Positions 42,931-53,849 of a stretch of 64,000 nt of DNA are shown here, in pieces (position 1 is the stretch's first letter; the number at the start of each line of letters is the position of its first letter). The translations under genes and the position numbers were made by a program. The stretch lies in contig JACGWO010000005.1 in NCBI GenBank assembly GCA_034509735.1, positions 12,355,692 to 12,419,691 on the forward strand, in the 5' to 3' direction. This DNA is from Sesamum alatum (lineage: Eukaryota > Streptophyta > Magnoliopsida > Lamiales > Pedaliaceae). The notes beneath the pieces were generated by a model that was not told where the DNA came from, made no database searches, and worked only from the letters and a program-made list of their open reading frames with translations.

Positions 42931-43247
42931 CAACCATTGGATGAAGAAGAAGACTCTTATTGAGTCTTGGCGAGTGAAGGGGGTAGACGGCAGCGGTCAT
43001 GGGTGCGAAGGTGGTGGTACAAAGACTAAAGGTGGCTGCTGGCTGGCAATGGTGAAAGAAGAAGAAAACGTCTTGATTTTTTGGTTTATTCATTTATTTT
43101 TTAAATTGGGGTATGAAATTATAATTTTATCTAGCCTTAAGTTCCCCTAAAGCACATGTGTTTAACGATTTGAGTGTGTAAAAAAAAGTTGAGGGGCAAA
43201 GTGCAAAGATCTTCAAATGCTGGGGGGGTCTGCATTTAATCCTCTTA

Positions 43248-44902
43248 ATTTAAAAATTTTATCAACCATGATCTCTCATTTATAAAATTAAAACTTAAAA
43301 AAAATATTTGTTTGAATATTTCAAAAATTATTGTATTATTAGTGATAATTTTAGTTTTTTAGTAGAATGAACTGAACAAAAAGATTAAATATCTCAAAGT
43401 TCAAAAATTAAATTTGATAAAAGCTTTAGTATAGATAAACAGATATAGTTAAAAAATCAATTTTGAAATTAAAATTAACACATAAAAGAAATGAAATAAA
43501 ATTAACGAAGGCAATTGTCTCCCAAATAAGAGTATATAATGGGATTTTTGGAAATGATAACAGATGATGGAATGAATTTCTTGAACTTAAAACTATTTTG
43601 GTGGTTTATTTTGGATAAGAAAGTTGATTTTTTGGTGTTATAGTAATTCTTCCTTAAAATTTTAAATAGGATATATTCTTCTTTTCTTATATGAAATTTT
43701 TGTCTCGATCTCCTCCAACTATTTTCCATAAATTAAGGGATATATGTGTAAATTGTTGCATGAATTAAGGGAGTAAATAAATTATTTTAAGGTTAACAAT
43801 TCTTAAGTGTAGCCAATAAAAATTTTCATTATAATTAACTGATTCAAAATTTTAAAAATTATTATTTGGTCAAAATGAGATAGATAGATTCATTTTCAAA
43901 TAAATCAATGAGGGGATAAAAGAAAACAATTATGAAGAGAAAAGTCAGAATATTAATTATGAAATTATGTTAATTCCTAATAATAAACATATATGTATAC
44001 ACATTAATTGGACAAAATTGTCTGAGTATCATGTCTTTAAACACAAAAAACAAATAAATAAAAGATTAAGAAAACACCATCCAAATCCTACAAACAAAAT
44101 ATTTTTGAGAAGGATTTATTGCACTGAATTTAATCCCAATGACATATTAACAGGTAAAAGGTTCTTCTAAAGGGAAAAAAAAGAAGAACACGACCCGTAA
44201 ACTTCTCCCTATTAATTTTTTTACATCAGGCTAAAAAAAATATTTTTACATAGGGTTTGTTGCAAGTTTTTTTTTATTTTTTTATAATGAGCGATGAACT
44301 ATTAATTTGAAAGTACAACATGTTTCTAAAGCGATCAATTGCTATAATACACAATATAACAACATCTATTCAATCCACGGTATAATAATATATCCACATC
44401 TACCAACACCAATCAAAGGAATAATACATCCTATAAATTAAACAACTCCTTACATTCGTAATACTCGAACCCACGACCTCTTGGTTGTGGGACCTCAACC
44501 TCATCACTCGAGCAAGAGATCATCGGTGGTTTGTTGCAGTTAATGCCTTAGAAATAGAAGACGTGTAGTATAATTTGAAGTTAACCTTACAAATTGGTAA
44601 ATGATAAAAATAATTGAAAATTCTAGGAATTCAAGAATTTTGGTCAAAAATGAGTAAAATGATCGAATATCGCCCTCCTGTATTATGTACTAAGGGTGCG
44701 CGTATCAGACGAAAAATTAGAGATAGAAAATTTTCCGACTCTGATACAGACGGATGTAGTATGAATTAATGTTTTTCTAAAATTATTACTATATTCTACA
44801 TTAAAGACGGATTTACCCACCATGCATGCTTCCACTAAATAACCTTATTATTGAAAATTTCCATCTCTATTTCGTCTCTGAATTATAAAAATTTAGTATT
44901 AT
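43248..44902. other. AT-rich spacer
   Basis: No protein-coding gene was recognised. It contains a probable SINE (44230-44530). A stretch with GACGAAAAATTAGAGATAG and TCCGACTCTGAT (44705-44745) resembles the inverted GAGACGAAA wording common in plant MITEs. Confidence 0.45.
44230..44530 (-). mobile_element. Probable tRNA-derived SINE
   Basis: On the minus strand GATCTCTTGCTCGAGTGATG resembles box A and GTCGTGGGTTCGAGTATTAC resembles box B of a Pol III promoter, with tRNA-like spacing. The body continues to lower coordinates and ends in an A-rich (plus-strand T-rich) tract near 44255-44285. This is the structure of plant SINEs. The target duplication was not confirmed, and the left limit is approximate. 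Confidence 0.6.
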
Positions 44903-45238
44903 TGCTAAAATGGTGAGAAAGAAGCGTGCTATAGTAAATACAACTTCAATAGCCTAAGGGTAGAGAACACGCTTTTTTGTATATATTACGTTTTCGTTAT
45001 ATTAGGTTTGTTAGGTTTCTTTCAGTTTGTTTAAGCCCTAACTAATTCTTGGTTGTTAGTTTAGGGAAGTTAATTAACTACTTAATGGTTAGGGTAGTTG
45101 ACTTTATTTTATAAGAGTTCTCTCTTCGTTTATTTAAAGCAGCCAAGGGCTAGCTCCCATTGTACATTCTTAAGCGTAATCAAGGAATAGTACACATTTT
45201 TCTTTCAGAGATTTCATTCTTTCTTCTTGTTTTTAGCA
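44903..45238 (+). repeat. 5' LTR of the 44903 copia element, 336 bp
   Basis: It runs from TGCTAAAATGGTGAG to GTTTTTAGCA, followed by TGGTATCAGAGCC (45239-45251), the Met-tRNA type primer site. GTTTATTTAAAGCAGCC near 45128-45144 is the likely TATA region. Confidence 0.95.
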
Positions 45239-45345
45239 TGGTATCAGAGCCATATTTTGAATGGTTGTTGATTTCACACCTTGATCTTAAAAATTCTTGA
45301 GCTGGGTTCTTTCTCTTTTACAAATTACTGCTTGAAATTGACGGA

Positions 45346-46090
45346 ATGGTTGGAAAGGAAGCAACCATGGGAGATCAGAAGAATCAAGGAATTCTTGAAG
45401 CCTTGCGACTGCAAAGCCGAGACCACCCAGGAATGGTCCTGGTATCTGCTGTTCTTGACGGCATCAACTATCTTGGATGGAGCAGGTCAATCCGATTTGC
45501 GCTTAAAGCTAAGTGTAAGATGGGATTCATCGATGGCTCCTATGAGCGCCCTAAAGAAGGAAAATTTGAAATTGAACAATGGGAACAAGCGGATTCCATG
45601 GATGTGTCCTGGCTGTTGAATGCCATTTCCAAGGGTATTGCGGAAGCTTTTCTCTACACTACTTCTGAAAGAAGTCTCTCGCTTGATCTGGAATCAATAT
45701 TTGGCGAAAGTAATGAGCCTCTGATCTCCCAATTCAGAGGGAAATAGCCTCCTTATAGCAAGGAGATATGGCGGTATTTGTCTATTTTAAAAAATTGAAG
45801 AAATTATGGACGAATTGGCTTGCCTTTCCCCCTTACCAGTTTGCTCATGTGGACAAACCAGTTATGGCCAAAGGAGAAGGGATGTTGTGGACAAAAGGTC
45901 TTTACACGGTGATAATTGTGATAGGATAGGCCATACTAGAGACACTTGTTTTAAGTTGAAAGGATACCCTGAGTGGTACAAATCTCTGATGGAGCAGAGG
46001 AAACGAAACAGAGGTACACCTAGAAGGACTGCCAATATTTTTCTTGAAGCTGAAGAAGGTGGCTCACAGAAAGGGACTCCAGGAGCTGAA
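45346..46090 (+). pseudogene. Copia gag, broken
   Basis: The first frame (45346-45747) carries the capsid start: HPGMVLVSAVLDGINYLGWS, ALKAKCKMGFIDGSYE. This matches the Retrotran_gag_3 type as I know it. It stops at TAG (45745-45747). A second frame from 45806 continues to the zinc knuckle, CDRIGHTRDTCFKLKGYPEW. The first Cys of the CCHC set is not in place, so RNA binding is probably lost. The capsid would package element RNA in an intact relative. Confidence 0.85.
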
Positions 46091-46922
46091 AGAGACTCTG
46101 GCTGGATTGATGCCATGAGGGTTGAGATTTTGAAACTAATGCAGGAACAAAAGGAAATTGAGCATGGAAATACCAACATGGTAGACTTTGACAACTTTGC
46201 AGGTACTACCTTTAACCCTATGAATAAATCCTGGATAGGTAGTGACCATTGGATAATTGACAATGGAGCATCACTGCATATGTGTGCCTCTCTTGTTGCA
46301 TTCATTCTTGGAAATATCTCATCAGCTGCCTATGTGAAATTACCTAATGGGACAAGAAAATGTGTAACATATAAAGAATGTGGTTCTTAATGATGTTATA
46401 AAACTGTTTGATGTCTTACATGTGCCCTCCTTTAGATATAATCTGCCTTCTGTGGATAAACTATGCACTGACATGCCACTTAGCGTGTCTTTCTCTAAGA
46501 ATGGTTGCTTCTTGCAGGACCTTCGGACTAAGAAGGTTATAGCTATAGGAAGGAACGTAGGACGGCTATATGTGTTGGACAAGAGTTCTTTCACTACAGT
46601 GACACTAGAGTAATCTGCTAGGATTAGAAATATTCTGACTTGTATGTGTTCCTTTGAAACTACCAAGAATGTTTGGCACAAAAGATTAGGACAGTCCTCC
46701 CCTAATGTAATGAAACACCTACACATACTTCATGATAATAAAAATGATTTCAGTTTCTGTGATATTTGTCCCCTAGCCAAACAACAAAGGATGGTATTTT
46801 CTTTAAGTGAAACTCATTCTTCAAAAGCATTTGAATTACTTCATGTGGATGTTTGGGGCCCGTATAAGGAGTACTTTATACTTACAATAGTAGATGATTA
46901 TAATAGGGCTACGTGGACATAT
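46091..46922 (+). pseudogene. Copia protease and integrase, first part, broken
   Basis: The protease site reads WIIDNGASLHMC, with Asn where DTG is usual. A stop at 46388 and a frame change follow. The frame 46380-46613 holds the pre-integrase stretch. The frame 46644-46928 has WHKRLGQSS (relatives read RLGH, so a zinc-binding His appears lost), CDICPLAKQ and the first catalytic Asp in LLHVDVWGPY. It ends TWTY at 46922, where the solo LTR starts. The partner half resumes at 49208 in a compatible frame. Confidence 0.85.
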
Positions 46923-48069
46923 TGTTAGAATTGGTGACCGTCAAGCCAATTGTTGGCTCATTGTCTACCATTCTAAACTATCTTTTTCAATAAAATGTTA
47001 ATACTAAGAATTATTCTTTCGCCATCTTCATCTTATACTTAATACAATAATTGTATGTATTTGGTTGAAGCCCTTAGATCATAGTGCTACGGGGTTGGGT
47101 CGCGCATATGATGGCGACCATGAAACCAACCTCTATGGTTTTGATCTAAAATGTTCCAAGTCGATGAATCGGTCGAGACGGGGCATCGACCATGATTCCT
47201 TAGAGACTTGCACTAAGTGATGCGTTCATATGATGATTGTTGCGTTTCATAGACAATGATGTATGACGTCTATGCACTTTAGTGGGTGCTTGATAAAGAG
47301 TTATCAAGTTCACTGAACTGGCCCGTAGGAGATTTCATATGGAAGCCTTGTGGGGCATGATCGGTATGGCTTGATTCTCCTTTGTTATGATAGTGCATTA
47401 AGTGGTCCTTTGACCTGAGGTTCCACAATAACCTTGTGCATAGGACGGCTATGACTTGATCATGTCTGACCAGCTATGGTTTCTTCTATAGATGTTAAAA
47501 AGCCATGTTTCAGACATAGTCAGAGCATGCATGGAGGTTGGTGAGTTCCAAGATAGAATCCATTGCTCATCATGAGATGATGAAGAATCTCCTATGTTTT
47601 CTACATTGTGTTCTCCAAAATCCCTGGTCATGGTAGTTGATCAAATAGGAAAGGCGTTTCCTATGTTGATAAATGAGTAGCACAAAGTATAGAGTTGATA
47701 CATAGATATCGAAATCCAAAATGGGGACCGATTGCAATTCCATGCCCTAGACTTCGATTGAGAGATTAGCTTGATGGAAGGACTGTATTTGCATGGAATT
47801 CGCAACTTACAGGTTCACGTAGATTCACCTATTCTTTAGTGCCATGGACTACTGGTAGGTGGCCACCCATAACGGGTACCGTCCAATTAAGGATTAATTG
47901 AGGGTGATTAATTATGATATGATCTAATTAATATAATGTAAATAACTTGCTAATTAAATTGTATATTGTGATACAAGCCCAAGTCTAGCTGAGTAGTGAA
48001 CCTAAAGGGTCACACACAAATCCATGATGGAATTCTTGAAAATAATTAATTGGATTAATTATGGAGAAG

Positions 48070-48690
48070 GTGAAGAAGCAAAGTTCTGTTTGTCTTCTTA
48101 TGAAGAAGCAAAGTTGGACTTGTCTTCTTGAAGAAGCAAAGTTCGATTTGTCTTCTTAAAAATGAAGAAGCAAAGTTGGACTCGTCTTCTTGAAAGACGA
48201 AGAAGCAAAGTTGGATTTTTCTTCTTAAAAACAAAGAAGCACAGTTGGATTTGTCTTCTTGAAAGATGAAGAACCAAAGTTGGATTTGTCTTCTTAAAAA
48301 CGAAGAAGCAAAGTTGGATTTGTCTTCTTGAAAGACGAAGAAGCAAAGTTGGATTTGTCTTCTTTGAAGGCGAAGAAGCAAAGTTGAACTTGTCTTCATA
48401 AGATGAAAAAGCAAGGTCGAACTTTTCTTCTTAATATGACTAAACAAGTTTGTCATTTTATAAGAAAGAAGAAGCAAAGTTGAACATCTCTTCTTAATAT
48501 GACAAAACAAGTTCGTCATATTGTAAGAAGAATAATCAAACTTGTCTTCTTTGCAAGATGAAGAAGCAAAGTTGAACTTCTCTTCTTAATATGACAAAAC
48601 AAGTTTGTCATTTTGTAAGAAGAAGAATCAAACTTGTCTTCCTCTTTGCAAGAAGAAGAAGACAAGTTGAACTTGGCTTCTTCAATGGAA
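48070..48690 (+). repeat. Tandem array in the U3 region of the solo LTR
   Basis: About ten units of 29-36 bp run from 48070 to about 48400, each built on GAAGAAGCAAAGTTGGA plus TTGTCTTCTT. A second section (48420-48690) has longer units with AATATGACAAAACAAGTT. Each short unit has complementary ends (GAAGA and TCTTC). The minus-strand frames across it are repeat shadows and not genes. Sibling LTRs have a single GAAGAAGTTGGACTTCTTC hairpin at the comparable place (near 61598) or a degenerate one (near 22887). Confidence 0.9.
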
Positions 48691-48692
48691 GG

Positions 48693-48705
48693 TCTATAAA
48701 TAGAG
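48693..48705 (+). promoter_or_regulatory. TATA box of the solo LTR
   Basis: TCTATAAATAGAG follows the tandem array directly, so the array occupies the upstream promoter region. Confidence 0.7.
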
Positions 48706-49207
48706 ACCTTGGTCGCCATTCAAGAAAACTCTTTGCTTTCTTATTTCTTGCTCTCTTGCTCTTACTCTCTTGCTCTTGTCCCTTTTCCAAAGAGAAACAA
48801 GTTCTCTTGTCTTCTCCGTTGATCTACCGAAATCCTGTAATGCCTATTAGCATAGGGTTATTGGAGATTCCATCATAGGTGGTGTGGACTATCTTTATAG
48901 GGAAGACATATGTTCCTACTGTGAACAATGATCGGAATGATTTTACCGTACCGAAGGACTTCTAGCCGTTTTCTACCGATTGCTTAGATGGGGATCGTTC
49001 TTGAGAACGTTTACGTCATCTACATCAACCGACGGACACCAAGGTTAGTGTCCTAAACAATTCAATTGACTCCTTTATGCATGAGATCCGCGTCGTAGTA
49101 GCAACGAGATGGGCGATTTGATCGCTAATTACAATATTGTATTGTAATTTAAACTCTAATTTTCATTGCGTTTAACGTCTCGAGGTCTATACGAAGCTAA
49201 CACATGT

Positions 49208-49920
49208 ATGATGATACACAAGTCTCAAATTGTTGAGAAATTGAGAATGTTTATGAACATGATCGATAACCAGTTTTGTGCCAAAATAAGAACAATTAGG
49301 ACAGATAATGGAACTGAATTTTCTGGAAATGAATGTCAGAAACTGTTTCATGAACAAGGGATTACTCATCAGAAAACTTGTATACACACACCCCAACAAA
49401 ATAGGATGGTGGAAAGTAAACATCAACATTTACTGCAGGTTGCAAGGGCATTAATGTTTCAAGCAGGATTGCCCAGAAAATTCTAGACTGAGGCAGTGTT
49501 AACAGCCACCAACTTGATAAATAGGTTGCCCACACACATGCTCAAGTGGAAATCACCTTATGAGGTCCTCCACAACAAATAGACTGACTATAAACATATT
49601 AGGGTTTTTGGTTGAATATGCTATGCTACTAATGTAACACCAAAGAAGACTAAATTTGATCAAAGAGCACACAAATGTGTGCTGCTGGGATATTCAAATG
49701 GACAGAAGGGATATGGGTTGTTTAACATGGAAACCAAAAAGATAATAGTGTCTAGGGATGTAGTATTCCAAGAGGACATTTTTCCTTTCAAGGGGATTGT
49801 ACCCTTGGACAATACTTGCCCCTTGCCTATAGTGACTGAAGATGAACCCATGAATAATAAAGATGAACCTAGGACTGACATATCTAGTGAAGTACAAGGA
49901 GAACCTTTGCAGCTGTGAAT
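49208..49920 (+). pseudogene. Copia integrase, second part, broken
   Basis: The coding part resumes as MMIHKSQIVEKLRMFMNMID, with the second Asp in IRTDNGTEF and the Glu in MVESKHQHL. The D,D,E triad can therefore still be traced across the insertion. A stop follows PRKF at about 49484. A further frame (49679-49918) has the C-terminal GYSNGQKGYGLFNMETKKI and RDVVFQEDIFPF. Several in-frame stops lie between 49484 and 49679. Confidence 0.85.
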
Positions 49921-50093
49921 GTCTAATAGGCAGATAGTACAACTTGCTCGGTTCAAGGATTTTATATGTAACATGTCTAAAGAAAAGTCTTCTATTGATA
50001 TTGCATCTGGCTCATTGGAATACTCTTGCTTTGTGGAGTCTCTTTTCTTGTTGCAGGAACCCAGGAGTTTTCTGAAGCACAAGGCAAACCAGA

Positions 50094-51297
50094 GTGGGAG
50101 GAGCCATGCATGCTGAGATCACAACACTACAGACTAATGGGACCTGGAAGATCACAAGGTTGCCTGCAGACAAAAGATGCATAGGCAGCAAATGGGTGTA
50201 CAAGCTGAAATTAAGGGCAGATGGCACTGTGGATAGGCACAAGGCAAGGCTCGTAGCAAAGGGCTACAACCAGACAGGAGGTGTTGACTACACAAACTTG
50301 TGCTAGCAATGGTGGCATCAAGGGGCTGGCCACTACACCAAGTGGATGTAAAATAACGTTTTCTTGCATGGTAGGCTTGAAGAGGATATTTACATAGAAC
50401 CACCACAGGGCTATTCAGTACCTGCAGGGCATATCTATAAGCTTGATAAATCATTGTACACCCTGAAGCAAGCTTCCAGGTAATGGAATCAGACATTTCC
50501 AGAAAAGATAGGGGAATTTGGCTTCAGAAAATCATAGCACGATCATTGTTTGTTCTTGAAAGATTCAGATGCTGGTCAAGTGGTTCTGGTTGTATACGTA
50601 GATGACATTTTGCTAACAGCTTCAACAGAAGAACATATACAAGAAATCAAACAGATTTTGGATAAAGCTTTCACAATTAAGGACCTTGGTGTTGCAAAGT
50701 AATTCTTAGGTGTTGAAATTGCGAGGTCTTCAGAAGGTCTATTAGCAACACAAAGGATATATATTTCAGACATTATCCTGGACACAGGGCTTACTAATGC
50801 AAAGGTTACTAGAATCCCCCCTTCCACCAGGGGTAACGCTTACTACAGAAATGGGAACTCTCCTTCCTGATCCCACCAGGTATCGAAGGCTTATAGGGAG
50901 GCTCTTGTATTTAGGTTTTACTAGGCCAGATGTTGCACATGCTGCACAACAACTGAGCCTACACTTGCAGCAGCCACGCAAGGGACACTTGGATGCTGCA
51001 GTACACTTGGTTAAGTACCTTAAGGGTTGTGCCTCAATAGGTTTGTTTTTCCCTTTCAATAATACTCTAAACCTAACTGCTTTTCGTGATGCAGATTGGG
51101 CAGCCTGCACAGACACAAGGAATTCCCTAACAGGTTATTGCATCTTCTTGAGACCTTCACCAATATCTTGGAGAACAAAGAAACAAGCAACAGTGTCCAG
51201 GTCAATAGCAAAAATGGAGTATCGTAGCATCGCTTCCACAGTGAACGAGCTGACATCAATTACATATCTTATGAAGGAGTTGAAGCTGCCCATATAG
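50094..51297 (+). pseudogene. Copia reverse transcriptase and RNase H, broken
   Basis: The RT start reads NGTWKITRLPADKRCIGSKW and KARLVAKGYNQTGGVDYT. A small deletion and frame change occur near 50303. The middle (QVDVKNNVFLHGRLEEDIYI, LYTLKQASR) has stops. The catalytic YVDD is intact at about 50595-50606. A TAA interrupts GVAK-FLGVEI near 50700. The last frame (50797-51297) is RNase H: PTRYRRLIGRLLYLGFTRPD, FRDADWAAC, SIAKMEYRSIAS. It ends at TAG after LKLPI, short of the usual end. Confidence 0.88.
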
Positions 51298-51548
51298 AAG
51301 CCCATTCCTTTCTACTGCGACAATAAAGAACTTTACACATCACAACAAACCCTGTATTCCATTGAAGGACTAAGCACCTAGAGATTGACTGTAACATAGT
51401 AAGGAACAAGTATAAGGATGGTTTTATCAATCCTGTGCATATATCCTCAAGAATGTAGGTGGCTAACATATTCACGAAGGTTTTGACAGGATCGCAGTTT
51501 GCTCAGCTGCGTGCCAAGTTGGGCTAGGTCATACTAAATCTAAGTCCA

Positions 51549-51561
51549 ACTTGCGGGGGGC
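51549..51561 (+). promoter_or_regulatory. Polypurine tract of the 44903 copia element
   Basis: The run CTTGCGGGGGGC lies directly before the 3' LTR start TGCTGAAATGG. Confidence 0.75.
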
Positions 51562-51895
51562 TGCTGAAATGGTGAGAAAGAAGTGTGCTATGATAAATAC
51601 AACTTCAACAACCTAAGGCTGGAGAACACGCTTTTTTATATATATTACATTTTTTTGTACTAGGTTTGTTAGGTTTCTTTTAGTTTGTTTAAGCCCTAAC
51701 TAATTCTTGGCTGTTAGTTTAGGGAAGTAATTAACTACTTAATGGTTAGGGTAGTTGACTTTGTTCTAGAAGAGTTCTCTCTTCGTTTATTTAAAGCAGC
51801 CAAGGGCTAGCTCCCATTGTACATTCTTAAGCATAATCAAGGAGATAGCACACAATTTTCTTTCAGAGATTTTGCTTTCTTCTTTGTTTTTAGCA
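51562..51895 (+). repeat. 3' LTR of the 44903 copia element, 334 bp
   Basis: It matches 44903-45238 with scattered differences and ends TTTTTAGCA before the ATTAT duplication. Confidence 0.95.
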
Positions 51896-51900
51896 ATTAT

Positions 51901-52630
51901 AGACTATGGATTGTCTAAACTTTATTGCTTTTTTTTTTTTATCAGTCTCTGTTTCGTCTCTGATCTTTTTTAGAATTTTAGTGAATGAAATTTTCGTCTC
52001 TGAAGCTGAAATTCTTGTAATTTAAATTATAAATTATTACTCACTTGCTTTTCGTCCCTAATTTTGTATCTACTTTCAAAACACAAGTGCCTAGACGAAA
52101 ATAAATATAAAAATTATATTTTTTTAAAAAATAAATTATAAATTGTTAATAGTCCATGCCAAGGAATGATTACATTTAAAATAAATAATTTTAGAAAATT
52201 ATAATTTCTAAAATTTAATATAAAATTTATTTATTGAAATAATTAAATTAAATGAATAACTTTTATTAATATATATATATATTTATATAAATTTTCAAAT
52301 ATTTTAATTTCAAATACATTAGAAAAAAATTAAGAAAGATGACTATTTATTCTAAAATAGTAATTAGTAAACTTGAGTAAAATGGAAAAATATTAACTTT
52401 TTTCCAAAAAATACAAATATAATTAAATGTTTTCACAAGGACTCTTTATTTTGAAAAAATATTAATAAAAATATATATTGTAGAGAAAAAAATATTTATT
52501 AATTTTGTTATATCAAAAAATTACTTGTATCACAAAGCATCTCTCTGTGCTTATCTTCACTCATCTCTAGTTCCAAATATTTTCTCTTTTTCTGCGGTTC
52601 CTCTTGAAAATCGATATGAGAACAGCAAAT
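51901..52630. other. AT-rich spacer
   Basis: There is no gene. It includes TTTCGTCTCTGA-type motifs (51954-52005). With the left flank of the copia element (44705-44900), these may be the two halves of an older MITE-like repeat that the copia element entered. Confidence 0.4.
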
Positions 52631-53097
52631 TGTACTGAACCTTTCAGAAACAAAAGAATTTGCACAAGAGGAGAGATCAAGAGAGAGGATAAGGGGGGTA
52701 ACTAAGACTGAAGAAGAAGAAGAAGAAGATGAAGAAGACTAATAGAAAACTGTAAAATTCATTGAATGACCAACCCATTCCAAGAATGTTCAATTTAAAC
52801 AACTGAAAACCAAATCCGTAATAGAATTGGGGGAATCTAACTAATTTCAACAGAGAAATGAAGAAAGTGAAGTGTGTAATCCCTTCAGTAGTGCCTAGTG
52901 CTCACTAATCTGGCCTCGAATCTGGACCGTTGGATCTGCGATCTGGTCCATTCATCTCAACTGGTTTGTTTCCCAAAACGGCGTCGTCTGGGGTAGTTGA
53001 CTTAGTCTTCTTAATCTGACGACTAGCATTAAATCTGGCTTCCTTACTGATCTGACGGTTGGATTTGATCCAGCCATCTTCTTGCATGATTCTTACA
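52631..53097 (-). repeat. 3' LTR of the Reina-like remnant
   Basis: On the minus strand it starts TGTAAGAATCATGC, directly after the purine run CCAGGGGGAGA (53098-53110), and ends GGTTCAGTACA. A GAA repeat lies at 52712-52738. Confidence 0.75.
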
Positions 53098-53168
53098 TCT
53101 CCCCCTGGATTTTGAGACCCTTGTCCACAAGGGTTCAGGTTGAAAGTGGGGAACATGTTGCCGATAGT

Positions 53169-53846
53169 CTAGTAGTATTCCCACGTGGCTTCTTCGGGGG
53201 AATAGTTCAGCCATTGGACCAAGATCTGAGGGACAACATTGTTGTTTCTTCTGATCAGCCTTCGTCCTAAGATAGCTGCTGGAAAAACCCTGCAAACACC
53301 ATTATCATCGTACACATGCAAAGTTGGTGAGGGCGTGTGTTTTTGTCCAATTTTTTTCTTGAGGAAGGAAAAATGAAAAACATGGTGTATAGTAGTGTTT
53401 GGTGGGAATTTCAGTCTATAGGCGACCCCACCTATCCTCTCCTCAATCAGAAAAGGCCCATAGTACTTATGGGCCAATTTCAAGTTTCTCCTCAAGTGCA
53501 AAGAGTTTTGCCGGTAAGGCTGTAATTTCAGGTACACATAATCCCCCACAGAAAACACCCTCTCAGTCCTTTTTTTTTCAGCATAGAAATTCATTCGTTG
53601 TTGAGCTTCACTAAGATTCCACCTGAACAACTCCACCATTCTTCTCTTTTCTTGTAAATACACCCCTATATCAGGGTGTTGAACTTCGAAATAGGGATCC
53701 AATGACAGTAGGGAGGGTGCGTATCCATGCAAGGCCTCGAAAGGAGTCTGTTTCAGGCTGATGTGGAAATTAGTGTTATACCAATGTTCAGCTAGAGACA
53801 ACCATTTTCCCCAATACTTAGGCTTCAAATGGCACATGCACCTCAA
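53169..53846 (-). pseudogene. Integrase C-terminus with chromodomain (gypsy)
   Basis: This 225-residue open frame holds the integrase end: WLSLAEHWYNTNFHISLKQT, PFEALHGYAPS, VGDYVYLKLQPYRQ, YYGPFLIEERIG, then FHFSFLKKK. A chromodomain follows: ILGRRLIRRNNNVVPQILVQ, WLNYSPEEATWE. In intact chromoviruses the chromodomain guides integration to marked chromatin. The frame is long, but the integrase core upstream (53850-54300) is broken and the protein has no natural start. A TAG follows TWEYY almost at once. Confidence 0.85.
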
Positions 53847-53849
53847 ATA

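Larger units (their letters stand above)
37175..43247. mobile_element. TIR-bounded element carrying an Athila/Tat-like insertion
   Basis: The left end, near 37175-37235 (AATATGCAGAC, then GGGTCTTTGCACTTTGCCCC), is mirrored by the right end near 43190-43247 (GGGGCAAAGTGCAAAGATC, then GTCTGCATTTAATCCTC). The inverted repeats are about 55-60 bp. Outside the gypsy derivative only about 1 kb of TIR-element sequence remains (37235-37546 and 42582-43190), with no transposase recognised. The target duplication is uncertain because both flanks are AATT-rich. Confidence 0.75.
46923..49202 (+). mobile_element. Angela-like solo LTR inside copia integrase, 2280 bp
   Basis: It starts TGTTAGAATTGGTGACC and ends CGAAGCTAACA. 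The flanks are CATAT (46918-46922) and CATGT (49203-49207), a 5-bp duplication with one change. Removing it rejoins the integrase frame at TWTY and MMIHK. It shares family blocks such as GGTGGCCACCCATAACGGG and GTGTGGACTATC. It carries a tandem array in its U3 region and a TATA box at 48693-48705. Confidence 0.93.
44903..51895 (+). mobile_element. Complete decayed Ty1/copia element with solo LTR in its integrase
   Basis: LTRs lie at 44903-45238 and 51562-51895 with TGCT...AGCA ends. ATTAT at 44898-44902 and 51896-51900 is a perfect 5-bp duplication. The order is primer site, gag, protease, integrase, RT, RNase H, polypurine tract. An Angela-like solo LTR (46923-49202) splits integrase. Without it the element is about 4.7 kb. 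The LTRs differ at roughly two dozen places by eye, so it is clearly older than the copia element at 30215. Confidence 0.96.

Noticed and set aside
42896..43150. An 84-residue frame as a captured host gene
   Set aside because: It has no recognised domain and overlaps a tandem duplication. Capture is possible but not supported by what I can see.
48055..48519. A 154-residue minus-strand frame with repeated QLCFF and LRRQIQ wording
   Set aside because: It is the translation of the tandem array in an LTR. No codon-level conservation or start context supports a protein.
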